This document shows positions 10,049 to 19,167 of a stretch of DNA of 64,000 nucleotides, piece by piece. Both the position numbers and the translations under genes were made by a program. A model generated the notes under the pieces. It was not told the DNA's origin. It saw only the letters and a program-made list of their open reading frames with translations, and made no database searches. Source of the stretch: Pseudomonadota bacterium (GTDB taxonomy: Bacteria; Pseudomonadota; Gammaproteobacteria; Burkholderiales; Burkholderiaceae_C). Numbering within the stretch: position 1 is the stretch's first letter; each line of letters opens with the position of its first letter. Location: positions 19,521 to 83,520 of the forward strand of contig CAUJIM010000098.1 of the NCBI GenBank assembly GCA_963205335.1, written 5' to 3'.

Positions 10049-11608
10049 ATGAATTCATCCAACCTGTTCAGCGCCCTGCGCGCCGCCTTTCCCCAGGACC
10101 TGGACGCCACCGCCGTCTTCGCCACCGCGCCCGACGGCGCGCCGCTCAACTACTCCTGGCGCGACCTCGACCGCGCCAGCGCCTGCATCGCCAACCTGCT
10201 GGCGTCCCTTGACCTGCCCGCGTCCAGCCGCATCGCGGTGCAGGTGGAGAAGTCGGTCGAGGCCATGCTGCTGTACCTCGCGGTGCTGCGCGCGGGCCAT
10301 GTCTTTCTGCCGCTGAACACCGCCTACCAGAAGGCCGAGATCGAGTACTTCATCGGCAACGCCGAGCCCGCGGTGGTGGTCTGCTCGCCGGAGAACTTCG
10401 GCTGGGTCTCCAAGATCGCCTTCCAGGCCGGCACCAAGAGCGTCTTCACGCTCGGCACCGAGCGCGACGGCAGCCTGCTGGAGCGCGCCGCGCACTGCAG
10501 CGACGTGCACGCGCCGGTGGCGCGCGGCAGGGACGACATGGCCGCCATCCTCTACACCAGCGGCACCACGGGGCGCAGCAAGGGCGCGATGCTCACGCAC
10601 GGCAACCTGCTCTCCAACGCGCTGGTGCTCAAGGACTACTGGGGCTGGCAGGCGGACGACGTGCTGATCCATGCGCTGCCGATCTACCACGCGCACGGCC
10701 TGTTCGTCGGCGTGCACGGCGCGCTGATCAACGGCAGCCCCATGGTCTGGTTCAACAAGTTCAACCCCAGGGCCGCGATCGCCGCCTTCCCGCGCGCCAC
10801 GGTCTTCATGGGCGTGCCCACGCTGTACGTGCGCATGCTGGCCGAACCCGCGCTCACGCGCCAGGCGGCGGCGCACATGCGCCTGTTCATCTCGGGCTCG
10901 GCGCCGCTGCTGGTCGATACCTTCGCCGCCTGGCAGGAGCGCACCGGCCACACCATCCTGGAGCGCTACGGCATGAGCGAGACGGTGATGCTCTGCTCCA
11001 ACCCCTACCGCGCCGACGCGCGCTACCAGGGGCAGAGCGAGCGCCGCGGCGGCACCGTCGGCTTTCCGCTGCCCGGCACCGGGCTGCGCGTAGTGGACGA
11101 CGCGGGCGCGGTCTTGCCCGCGGGCGAGATCGGCCACATCCAGGTGCGCGGGCCCAGCGTGTTCAAGGGCTATTGGCGCATGCCCGAGAAGACCGCGCAG
11201 GAGTTCGCCGAAGGCGGCTGGTTCAAGACCGGCGACGTAGGGCAGCAGGACGCGCGCGGCTACGTCACCATCGTCGGGCGCAGCAAGGACCTGATCATCA
11301 GCGGCGGCTTCAACGTCTACCCGGCCGAGATCGAGAGCTTCATCAACGAACTGCCCGGCGTGGCCGAGAGCGCGGTGGTCGGCGTGCCGCACGCCGATTT
11401 CGGCGAGGTCGGCGTGGCCGTGGTCGTGCCGCGCGCCGGCGCCCGGCCCGATGCCGCGGCCATCGTCGCCCGGCTCAGGGACACGCTGGCGCACTTCAAG
11501 GTGCCCAGGCGCTGCTTCGTCGCGGATGCGCTGCCGCGCAACACCATGGGCAAGGTGCAGAAGAACCTGCTGCGCGAGCAGTACCGCGATCTGTTCCTGA
11601 AAGCATAG
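10049..11608 (+). CDS. Malonyl-CoA synthetase (MatB-like acyl-CoA ligase)
   Basis: AMP-binding motif ILYTSGTTGRSKGAMLTHGNL; GRSKDLIISGGFNVYPAEIE; adjacent malonyl-CoA decarboxylase. Confidence 0.88.
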   Translation: MNSSNLFSALRAAFPQDLDATAVFATAPDGAPLNYSWRDLDRASACIANLLASLDLPASSRIAVQVEKSVEAMLLYLAVLRAGHVFLPLNTAYQKAEIEYFIGNAEPAVVVCSPENFGWVSKIAFQAGTKSVFTLGTERDGSLLERAAHCSDVHAPVARGRDDMAAILYTSGTTGRSKGAMLTHGNLLSNALVLKDYWGWQADDVLIHALPIYHAHGLFVGVHGALINGSPMVWFNKFNPRAAIAAFPRATVFMGVPTLYVRMLAEPALTRQAAAHMRLFISGSAPLLVDTFAAWQERTGHTILERYGMSETVMLCSNPYRADARYQGQSERRGGTVGFPLPGTGLRVVDDAGAVLPAGEIGHIQVRGPSVFKGYWRMPEKTAQEFAEGGWFKTGDVGQQDARGYVTIVGRSKDLIISGGFNVYPAEIESFINELPGVAESAVVGVPHADFGEVGVAVVVPRAGARPDAAAIVARLRDTLAHFKVPRRCFVADALPRNTMGKVQKNLLREQYRDLFLKA

Positions 11609-11648
11609 CTGCCAGCGCTTGCCAGGAAAGCGCTGGAGCCGGTTTTGA
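11601..11648 (-). repeat. Dispersed palindromic repeat, copy R3 (supplies the TAG stop of the ligase gene)
   Basis: Minus strand: CAAAACCGGCTCCAGCGCTTTCCTGGCAAGCGCTGGCAGCTATGCTTT. Confidence 0.85.
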
Positions 11649-11656
11649 CCTGGATT

Positions 11657-12100
11657 TCAGCGCAGCACCAGCACCGGGATTTCCGAGTGCGTGAGCACGT
11701 TGAGCGTCTCGCTGCCGAGCAGCAGGCGCTTGACGCCGCGGCGGCCGTGCGAGGCCATCACGATCAGGTCGCAGCCGTGCTTGTCGGCGGCGGCGATCAC
11801 GGCCTCGGCGACCAGGTCGGACTTGACCACCACGGTCTTGACCATCACGCCCTCGTCGGTGCCGCGGTCCCTGATCTTCGCCAGCACGGCGTGCGCGTTC
11901 TCGGTCCATTCCTTTTCGATGCGCGTGATGCTCGTCCGGTCGATGGGCAGGCCGCCGTCGAAGTAGTTGCGCGGGTAGCGCGGCACCACCTTGAGCGCCA
12001 CCACCTTGGCGCCGCAGAGCGCGGCGAGCGACAGGCCGCTGGCCACGGCCTTGTCCGACAGGCGGGAACCGTCGGACGCGATGAGGATGTTTTTGTACAT
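11657..12100 (-). CDS. Universal stress protein (UspA family)
   Basis: MYKNILIASDGSRLSDKAV...GCDLIVMASHGRRGVKRLLLGSETLNVLTHSEIPVLVLR. Confidence 0.93.
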   Translation of the reverse strand: MYKNILIASDGSRLSDKAVASGLSLAALCGAKVVALKVVPRYPRNYFDGGLPIDRTSITRIEKEWTENAHAVLAKIRDRGTDEGVMVKTVVVKSDLVAEAVIAAADKHGCDLIVMASHGRRGVKRLLLGSETLNVLTHSEIPVLVLR

Positions 12101-12233
12101 GAGAGGATTTCCTTGCAAAAGGGTTGAACTCCGTGCCCGGGGCGGGCTCTGTCAGAACCGTCGGGCATTGTGGCCGATGATCGGGTGCCTGGCATGCTCC
12201 TGCCGGCCCGCGGCCAGGCCGCTTTGCGAGAGG

Positions 12234-12758
12234 ATGGATGTGCTGTTGAACGAAATCGATCATGCCCCGCGCCGGGTGCTGGCGCTGGTGAGCGCCGCCT
12301 GCGTGGCGCTGCTGGCCTTCGGGCTGTACCTGCAGTACGGCCAGGGGCTGGAGCCGTGCCCCATGTGCATCGTGCAGCGCTACGCGCTGATCGGCGTGGC
12401 CGTCTTCGCCGGCCTTGCCGCCAGCTGCCGGGGCAACGCCTGGCGCGTCGCCTGGAGCCTGCCGGCGCTGGCGATGGCCGGGTTCGGCGCCTTCGTCGCG
12501 GCGCGCCAGAGCTGGCTGCAGTGGTACCCGCCCCAGGTCGCCACCTGCGGGCGCGACTTCTACGGCATGATCGAAAACTACCCGATCAGCCGCGCCATCC
12601 CCATGATCTTCCGCGGGTCGGGCGACTGCACCGCGGTGGACTGGCGCTTCCTCGGCGGCTCGATCGCCAACTGGTCCTTCGTCTGCTTCGCGCTGATCGC
12701 GCTCGTGCTGGCCGCGCTGCTGGCGCGCGCGGCCGCCGCGCGGCGCTCCGTGAATTGA
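12234..12758 (+). CDS. dsbB: Disulfide bond formation protein B
   Basis: Four-TM protein with EPCPMCIVQRYA and downstream Cys residues. Confidence 0.9.
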   Translation: MDVLLNEIDHAPRRVLALVSAACVALLAFGLYLQYGQGLEPCPMCIVQRYALIGVAVFAGLAASCRGNAWRVAWSLPALAMAGFGAFVAARQSWLQWYPPQVATCGRDFYGMIENYPISRAIPMIFRGSGDCTAVDWRFLGGSIANWSFVCFALIALVLAALLARAAAARRSVN

Positions 12759-12786
12759 AGCGCCGAACTGTGCTACATTGCGCGCC

Positions 12787-12840
12787 ATGAACGCTGTTGC
12801 GCTGCTGCTACTGTCATCCCCCGACGGGCGGAGAAGCTAG
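12787..12840 (+). CDS. leuA leader peptide MNAVALLLLSSPDGRRS
   Basis: 18-codon ORF with four consecutive Leu codons (ctg ctg cta ctg) directly upstream of a terminator hairpin and leuA. Confidence 0.85.
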   Translation: MNAVALLLLSSPDGRRS

Positions 12841-12862
12841 AGCGCACGCACGCTTTCTTTCA

Positions 12863-12894
12863 AGGGCCCGCATGCAACCGCAGCGGGCCTTTTG
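12863..12894 (+). terminator. leuA attenuator terminator
   Basis: GGCCCGC-ATGCAACCGCA-GCGGGCC followed by TTTT. Confidence 0.8.
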
Positions 12895-12947
12895 CATTGG
12901 GCGTTGCGGCGGCAGGCGGACAGACATGACCACCAGGAGTGCATTCC

Positions 12948-14486
12948 ATGACCGATCGTCTCATCGTTTTCGACACCACCTTGCGCGACGGCGAGCAATC
13001 GCCCGGCGCCAGCATGACGCGCGACGAGAAGCTGCGCATCGCGCGCCAGCTCGAACGCCTGAAGGTGGACGTGATCGAGGCCGGCTTCGCCGCCAGTTCC
13101 AACGGTGACTTCGAGTGCGTCCAGGCCATCGCCCGCACGATCAAGGACTCCACGATCTGCTCGCTGGCGCGCGCCAACGACCGCGACATCGCCCGCGCCG
13201 CCGAGGCGCTCAAGGACAGCGCCAACGCGCGCATCCACCTGTTCATCGCGACCAGCCCGCTGCACATGGAAAAGAAGCTGCGCATGACGCCCGACGAGGT
13301 GTTCGAGCAGGCTCGCCTGGCCACGCGCTTCGCGCGCAACCTGCAGGGCGACGTGGAGTTCAGCGCCGAGGACGGCTACCGCAGCGAGATCGACTTCCTG
13401 GCGCGCGTGTGCGAGGCGGTGATCAAGGAAGGCGCCACCACCATCAACATCCCCGACACCGTGGGCTACGGCATTCCCGAGCTCTACGGCAACTTCATCA
13501 AGACCCTGCGCGAGAAGGTGCCCAACAGCGACAAGGCCGTCTGGAGCGTGCACTGCCACAACGACCTGGGCATGGCCGTGGCCAACAGCCTGGCGGGCGT
13601 GAAGATCGGCGGCGCGCGCCAGGTGGAGTGCACCATCAACGGCCTGGGCGAGCGCGCGGGCAACTGCTCGCTCGAGGAGGTGGTGATGGCGGTGAAGACG
13701 CGCAAGGACTACTTCGGCCTGCAGGTGGGCATAGACACCTCGCAAATCCTCGCGGCCAGCAAGCTGGTCAGCAGCACGACCGGTTTCGTGGTGCAGCCGA
13801 ACAAGGCGGTGGTCGGCGCCAACGCCTTCGCCCATGCCAGCGGCATCCACCAGGACGGCGTGCTCAAGGCGCGCGACACCTACGAGATCATGCGTGCCGA
13901 GGACGTGGGCTGGAGCGCCAACAAGATCGTGCTGGGCAAGCTCAGCGGGCGCAACGCCTTCAAGCAGCGCCTGCAGGAGCTCGGCGTCGAACTCGATTCC
14001 GAGGCCGAAATCCTCGCCGCCTTCGCGCGCTTCAAGGAGCTGGCCGATCGCAAGAGCGAGATCTTCGACGAGGACATCCTGGCGCTGGTCAACGACAGCG
14101 CGCGCGTGGCCGATCACGAGCACTACGGCTTCGTCTCGCTGGCGCAGCACAGCGAGACCGGCGAGCGGCCGAAGGCGGACATCGTCTTCACCATCGGCGG
14201 CAAGGAGGTGCGCAGCCAGGCCGAGGGCAACGGCCCGGTCGACGCCTCGCTCAAGGCGATCGAGGCGCACGTCAGGAGCGGCGCGGAGATGACGCTGTAC
14301 TCGGTCAACGCGATCAACGGCTCGACCGATGCCCAGGGCGAGGTGACGGTACGGCTGCAAAGCGGCGGCCACGTGGTCAACGGCACGGGGGCCGATCCGG
14401 ACATCATCGTCGCCTCGGCCAAGGCCTACCTGAGCGCGCTCAACCGCCTGCACCACGGCAGCGGCCGGATCGCCGCGCAAGGCTGA
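12948..14486 (+). CDS. leuA: 2-isopropylmalate synthase
   Basis: [52 protein letters not shown]. Confidence 0.97.
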   Translation: MTDRLIVFDTTLRDGEQSPGASMTRDEKLRIARQLERLKVDVIEAGFAASSNGDFECVQAIARTIKDSTICSLARANDRDIARAAEALKDSANARIHLFIATSPLHMEKKLRMTPDEVFEQARLATRFARNLQGDVEFSAEDGYRSEIDFLARVCEAVIKEGATTINIPDTVGYGIPELYGNFIKTLREKVPNSDKAVWSVHCHNDLGMAVANSLAGVKIGGARQVECTINGLGERAGNCSLEEVVMAVKTRKDYFGLQVGIDTSQILAASKLVSSTTGFVVQPNKAVVGANAFAHASGIHQDGVLKARDTYEIMRAEDVGWSANKIVLGKLSGRNAFKQRLQELGVELDSEAEILAAFARFKELADRKSEIFDEDILALVNDSARVADHEHYGFVSLAQHSETGERPKADIVFTIGGKEVRSQAEGNGPVDASLKAIEAHVRSGAEMTLYSVNAINGSTDAQGEVTVRLQSGGHVVNGTGADPDIIVASAKAYLSALNRLHHGSGRIAAQG

Positions 14487-14640
14487 CCGCCGGCTCCAAC
14501 CGTGTTTCGGGGCGACGCTTGCCTGGGGATTTCCATGCAAGCGTCGTCTCAAGTATGCTGTGCAACATATTGTTCTTGCGCAGTTTTTTTTGAATCTGTA
14601 CACTCGCGCCCAGTTTTCCCCCGTAGTTCTGGAGTCTTGG

Positions 14641-15732
14641 ATGCGCGTTCGCTCTCACGCCGCTTCGCGTTGGTTGCGATGGATGTTGCCGCTGATGGTG
14701 GCGCTGGCCCTGGCGGTCCCCGGGGCGCAGGCCGCGGGCAAGAAGGCGCCGGCCAAGAAGACGACGGCCGCGAGCCAGGCGCACCGGCCGGTGGCGCGCA
14801 CGGTGGCCAAGGCGCCGCGCAAGAGCGCCCCCCGGCGCAAGGCGGGCAAGGCCGCGGCGCAGAGTGGTGCTGCACGGGCCCACGTGGCCGCCGTTCCGGC
14901 GGTGCTGTCGGTGGGCCAGAAGATGGGGCTGCACGCTGCGTCCGATCCGCTCGAGCTGGCCTCCAGCGTCGCGCTCGTCGTCGACCAGGATACGCACGAG
15001 GTGCTGCTCAGCAAGAACGACGAGGCGGTGCTGCCCATCGCCTCGCTCACCAAGCTGATGACGGGCCTGCTGGTCTCCGAGGCCCAGTTGCCCATGGAGA
15101 CGCCGATCACCATCACGCAGGACGACGTCGATACCGAGAAGGGCAGCCGTTCGCGCCTGGTCGTGGGCGCGACGCTCACGCGCGGCGAGCTGCTGCACCT
15201 GGCGCTGATGTCCAGCGAGAACCGCGCGGCGCACGCGCTCGGGCGCACCTACCCGGGCGGCCTGCAGGCTTTCGTGCAGCGCATGAACGCCAAGGCGCAG
15301 CTCCTGGGCATGCACGACACGCGCTACGTGGAGCCGACCGGCCTGTCGAGCCAGAACCGCTCCAGCGCGCGTGACCTGGCCCGGCTGGTCGGCGTGGCCT
15401 ACCACGACCCGCTGCTGCGCGAGCTCACCACCTCGCCCGGCTACGAAGTGGAGGTGGGCCACCGCACGCTGCAGTACAACAACACCAATCGCCTGGTGAA
15501 GAGCCCGTCGTGGGACATCGGCCTGCAGAAGACCGGCTACATCTCCGAGGCTGGGCGCTGCCTGGTGATGCAGGCGGAGATCGCCGGGCGCAAGCTCATC
15601 ATGGTGTTCCTCGACTCGGCCGGCAAATTCAGCCGCCTGGCCGATGCCGAGCGCGTGCGCACCTGGGTGCAGAAGCTGCCGCGGGTGAGCAGCGTGTCCG
15701 CCCCCGAATCGGCGCCGGCCAGCCGCGGCTGA
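14641..15732 (+). CDS. D-alanyl-D-alanine endopeptidase/carboxypeptidase (PBP7-like)
   Basis: SLTKLM (SxxK), SSENRAAHALG, KTGYISEAGRC (KTG); basic Ala/Lys-rich N-terminal linker. Confidence 0.88.
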   Translation: MRVRSHAASRWLRWMLPLMVALALAVPGAQAAGKKAPAKKTTAASQAHRPVARTVAKAPRKSAPRRKAGKAAAQSGAARAHVAAVPAVLSVGQKMGLHAASDPLELASSVALVVDQDTHEVLLSKNDEAVLPIASLTKLMTGLLVSEAQLPMETPITITQDDVDTEKGSRSRLVVGATLTRGELLHLALMSSENRAAHALGRTYPGGLQAFVQRMNAKAQLLGMHDTRYVEPTGLSSQNRSSARDLARLVGVAYHDPLLRELTTSPGYEVEVGHRTLQYNNTNRLVKSPSWDIGLQKTGYISEAGRCLVMQAEIAGRKLIMVFLDSAGKFSRLADAERVRTWVQKLPRVSSVSAPESAPASRG

Positions 15733-15753
15733 CCCTGCGGCGCCGCGACGGCG

Positions 15754-16512
15754 CTATCGCGGCGCCATACGGATCGCGCCGTCCAGGCGGATCACTTCGC
15801 CGTTGAGCATGTCATTCTCGAAAATGTGGCGCACCAGCTTGGCGTAGTCCTGCGGCGTGCCCAGGCGGCTGGGGAAGGGCACGCTCGCGGCGAGCGCGTC
15901 CTGCACCTCCTGCGGCATGCCGAACAGCATCGGCGTGCCGAAGATGCCCGGGGCGATCGTCATGTTGCGGATGCCGCTCTTGGCCAGGTCGCGCGCGATC
16001 GGCAGCGTCATGCCGACCACGCCGCCCTTGGAGGCCGCGTACGCCGCCTGCCCGATCTGTCCGTCGTAGGCGGCCACGCTCGCAGTGGAGACGATGGCGC
16101 CGCGCTCGCCGGTGGCCTCGGGCTCGTTTTGGGCCATCGCCTCGGCGGCGAGGCGGATCATGTTGAAGGTGCCGATCAGGTTCACCGTGATGGTCTTGCC
16201 GAAGGTCGCCAGCGGATGCGCCCCCTTCTTGCCCACCGTTCTTTCCGCCGGGGCGATGCCGGCGCAGTTGACCAGGCCCATCAGCTTGCCCAGCGACGTG
16301 GCCCTGGCCACGACGGCCTGGGCGTCGGCCTCGCTGCTGACGTCGCAGCGCACGAATGCGCCGCCGATGTCGCGGGCCACCGCCTCGCCTTTGTCGGCCT
16401 GCATGTCGGCGACCACCACCATGCCGCCGGCGGCGGCCAGCATGCGCGCCGTGCCTTCGCCCAGCCCGGAGGCGCCGCCGGTGACGATGAATACCTTGCC
16501 CTTGATGTCCAT
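15754..16512 (-). CDS. Short-chain dehydrogenase (3-hydroxyacyl-CoA dehydrogenase type II-like)
   Basis: [61 protein letters not shown]. Confidence 0.88.
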   Translation of the reverse strand: MDIKGKVFIVTGGASGLGEGTARMLAAAGGMVVVADMQADKGEAVARDIGGAFVRCDVSSEADAQAVVARATSLGKLMGLVNCAGIAPAERTVGKKGAHPLATFGKTITVNLIGTFNMIRLAAEAMAQNEPEATGERGAIVSTASVAAYDGQIGQAAYAASKGGVVGMTLPIARDLAKSGIRNMTIAPGIFGTPMLFGMPQEVQDALAASVPFPSRLGTPQDYAKLVRHIFENDMLNGEVIRLDGAIRMAPR

Positions 16513-16556
16513 GGAATACCTCGTTGGGATTGACGTGAACGGCAATTATGCGGGCA

Positions 16557-16580
16557 TGAAAAAGCCCGGCGATGCCGGGC
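16557..16580 (-). terminator. Intrinsic terminator of the iron-binding protein gene
   Basis: + strand aaaaaGCCCGGCgatGCCGGGC; minus-strand hairpin followed by T-run. Confidence 0.65.
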
Positions 16581-16616
16581 CGAAGCCTGCCCTGGAGAAG
16601 CGCCGGGCGCGCCCGG

Positions 16617-17666
16617 TCAGCGGAAGCCCGCGCGGTCGAGCATCTGCTGCACCTTGACCATGTTGGCGCCGACGGCCGAGATGTGGATGGTCTCGCTCTT
16701 GAACGGCTGGCCGCCGGTCATGGTGTTGAGCGCCGGGTTGTCGAACTTCACGCCCCTGGCGGCCGGCCACTCGTTGTTGCCGTTGGCGAAGTAGTTCTGC
16801 GCCTCGGGGCTGGCGAGGTATTCGAGGAACCGGATGGCGTTGTCCACGTGCTTGGCGTGGCGCGCCACGGCGCCGCCGGCGATGTTCACGTGCGTGCCCC
16901 ACGAATTCTGGTTGGGAAACACCACGGCAACCTTTTCGGCCACCGCCCTGTCGGCGGGCTTGTCCGAACGCATCAGGCGCGCGAGGTAGTAGCTGTTGCT
17001 CACCGCGATCTCGCATTCGCCCGCGGCGACGGCCTTGATCTGGTCGGTGTCGCCGCCCTTGGGCGCGCGTGCCATGTTGGCCACCACGCCCTTGAGCCAG
17101 GTTTCGGCCTGGGGCTCGCCCATGTGCTCGGTGATGGCGCCGAACAGGCTCAGGTTGTAGGGGTGCGAGCCCGAGCGGATGCAGACCTTGCCCTTGTTTT
17201 TCGGGTCGGCCAGCTTCTCGTAGGTATCGACGTCTTCCCTGGCGACCTTGTCTTTGGCATAGACGATGACGCGCGCGCGCGTGGACAGGCCGAACCATTC
17301 GATGCCGCCGTTGGCGTCCGGCTTGGCGCGCAGGTTGGCGGGAATGGCTTCTTCGAGCACCTTCGAGCGGACCGGCAGGAACAGCCCGTCCTTCTCGCCG
17401 CGATAGAAGCGCGCGGCGTCGACCAGCAGGATCACGTCGGCCGGCGAGGCGCTGCCCTCGGCCTTCAGGCGGGCCATGATGCCCGCATCATCCGCATCGA
17501 CGCGGTTGATCTTGATGCCGGTGGCCTTGGTGAAGCCGTTGTAGAGGATTTCGTCGGACGCGTAGTGGCGCGCGGAGTACAGGTTCACCACCTGTTCCTC
17601 GGCGGCCGCGGCTCCTGCCATGGCGATCAGACAAACGGCGAACAATGCCTTGAGGGAAGAAATCAT
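16617..17666 (-). CDS. Fe(3+) ABC transporter periplasmic binding protein (FbpA/FutA-like)
   Basis: VVNLYSARHYASDEILYNGFTKATGIKIN; GSHPYNLSLFGAITEHMGE. Confidence 0.9.
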   Translation of the reverse strand: MISSLKALFAVCLIAMAGAAAAEEQVVNLYSARHYASDEILYNGFTKATGIKINRVDADDAGIMARLKAEGSASPADVILLVDAARFYRGEKDGLFLPVRSKVLEEAIPANLRAKPDANGGIEWFGLSTRARVIVYAKDKVAREDVDTYEKLADPKNKGKVCIRSGSHPYNLSLFGAITEHMGEPQAETWLKGVVANMARAPKGGDTDQIKAVAAGECEIAVSNSYYLARLMRSDKPADRAVAEKVAVVFPNQNSWGTHVNIAGGAVARHAKHVDNAIRFLEYLASPEAQNYFANGNNEWPAARGVKFDNPALNTMTGGQPFKSETIHISAVGANMVKVQQMLDRAGFR

Positions 17667-17707
17667 GCGGGTGCGCGGAAGGGAGTTGGGAAAGCGCGCA
17701 TAGTAAA

Positions 17708-17728
17708 TGAAATGCGAATCGTTATCAA
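17708..17728 (-). promoter_or_regulatory. Candidate Fur box
   Basis: Minus strand TTGATAACGATTCGCATTTCA, about 40 nt upstream of the iron-binding protein start. Confidence 0.55.
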
Positions 17729-17771
17729 CTACGTGCCGCGGGCGCCGGGCGGTGCGTGGCCGGCACCGGAG

Positions 17772-17802
17772 CAAAAAAAAGCCCGGTCGGAGACCGGGCT
17801 TG
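17772..17802 (-). terminator. Intrinsic terminator of the phasin gene
   Basis: aaaaaaaaGCCCGGTCggaGACCGGGCtt. Confidence 0.7.
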
Positions 17803-17914
17803 AAAGGATCCAGAAATTGACATTTCGTGAGGATCCAAGGAGACAACCGAAACGTTGGCGCTATTCTAAGGGTAAACCCTTTATCTTTTCAAGCGCCGTG
17901 TTGTATTCCTGCAA

Positions 17915-18457
17915 TTAACGCTTGCGGCCGGCGGCGGCCACCTTGGTGGCGCTGGTGGTCACGGCGTTGAAGTTGGCTTCGGCCATGTCGGTGGCTTGCT
18001 TGACGGCCTTTTGCACCGATTCGAAAGCGTTGTTGGCGGCGGAGACGGCGCTCTTGAACACGGCGACGGTGGTTTCGGTACCGGCCGGGGCGTTCTTGGA
18101 GGTGCTGTCCACGAAGTTCGCGAACGTGCGCTGCACTTCGGCGGTCTGGGCTTCGAAGGCCTTGCCGAACTCGGCGCCGGTGCCCGAAGCGATTTCGTAC
18201 AGGTGGCGGCTGTAGGCCAGGGTCTTCTCGGCCAGGGGCTGGAACAGGCTGGCTTGCAGCGTCAGCAGCTCTTGCGCGTCCTTGGCGGACAGCACGGCCT
18301 GGGCGTGGGCGTTGGCTTCGGACAGCGCGGCGCGCGAGGCGGTCACGTTGAGTTCGACGAGCTTTTCAACGCCTTCGAAGGCCTTGTTGGTCAGACCGAA
18401 CAGGGTTTCGAGGTTGGCCTTGTGGGCGGCCAGCATTTGTTCCTGGGGCAGCGACAT
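17915..18457 (-). CDS. Phasin family protein (PHA granule-associated)
   Basis: [64 protein letters not shown]; Ala-rich C-terminus. Confidence 0.9.
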   Translation of the reverse strand: MSLPQEQMLAAHKANLETLFGLTNKAFEGVEKLVELNVTASRAALSEANAHAQAVLSAKDAQELLTLQASLFQPLAEKTLAYSRHLYEIASGTGAEFGKAFEAQTAEVQRTFANFVDSTSKNAPAGTETTVAVFKSAVSAANNAFESVQKAVKQATDMAEANFNAVTTSATKVAAAGRKR

Positions 18458-18523
18458 GGGATAACTCCTGATCAAAGGTTTCGCCTTGTGGGCGGGGTTC
18501 ATGGAACTGCCCTGATCAACTTA

Positions 18524-18538
18524 TGTTGCAGTGCAGCA
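18524..18538. promoter_or_regulatory. Candidate PhaR-type site upstream of phasin
   Basis: TGTTGC-AGT-GCAGCA. Confidence 0.55.
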
Positions 18539-18582
18539 TGAATCGAATTATAGGAGCGTTTTGGGGGATTGCAAGCGTTTTT

Positions 18583-18597
18583 TGTTGCGATGCAACA
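18583..18597. promoter_or_regulatory. Second candidate PhaR-type palindrome upstream of phasin
   Basis: TGTTGC-GAT-GCAACA, perfect inverted repeat with 3-nt centre. Confidence 0.5.
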
Positions 18598-18677
18598 TTT
18601 TTTGTTGCGGTGTGTTTTCCGCGCCGCGCCGGGAGCCTGCGCCGGCGCCGGGGAGGCGCTGGCACAATGACCGCCTC

Positions 18678-19157
18678 ATGAGCGCTTCTCCTGCCGCCCC
18701 CGCGCCTCTGGCCGCCGCCGCGCGCGCCGCCCCGCAGACCCGCGATGCCTACCGCGTCTTCCGCCAGATCGGCACGCGCTGGATGGACAACGACGTCTAC
18801 GGCCACGTGAACAACGTCGTCTATTACAGCTGGTTCGACACGGCGGTCAACGCCTGGCTGATCGAGCGGGGGGTGCTCGACATCCACCACGGGCAGACCA
18901 TAGGGCTGGTCGTCGAGACGCAGTGCCACTACTTCGCGCCGCTGGCGTTTCCGCAGACGATAGACGCCGGCCTGCGGGTCGCGCGCCTGGGGCAGAGCAG
19001 CGTGCGCTACGAGGTCGGGCTGTTCGCGCGGGACGAACCGCTGTGCGCCGCCTGCGGGCATTTCGTCCATGTGTATGTGGGGCGCGAGGATCGCCGCCCA
19101 AGGCCCCTGCCGGAAAAATTGCGCCAGGCCCTCGAGAGCCTGTGCCTGCCAGACTGA
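18678..19157 (+). CDS. Acyl-CoA thioesterase (4-hydroxybenzoyl-CoA thioesterase family)
   Basis: [32 protein letters not shown]. Confidence 0.87.
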   Translation: MSASPAAPAPLAAAARAAPQTRDAYRVFRQIGTRWMDNDVYGHVNNVVYYSWFDTAVNAWLIERGVLDIHHGQTIGLVVETQCHYFAPLAFPQTIDAGLRVARLGQSSVRYEVGLFARDEPLCAACGHFVHVYVGREDRRPRPLPEKLRQALESLCLPD

Positions 19158-19167
19158 AGTCCACGCG

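Noticed and set aside
14514-14545. Hairpin GACGCTTGC...GCAAGCGTC between leuA and the PBP7-like gene
   Set aside because: Could be a leuA terminator but has no T-run, and it lacks the repeat-family edges; not assigned.
14555-14567. PhaR-like half match ATGCTGTGCAACA upstream of the PBP7-like gene
   Set aside because: Weaker match, no PHB connection; likely chance.
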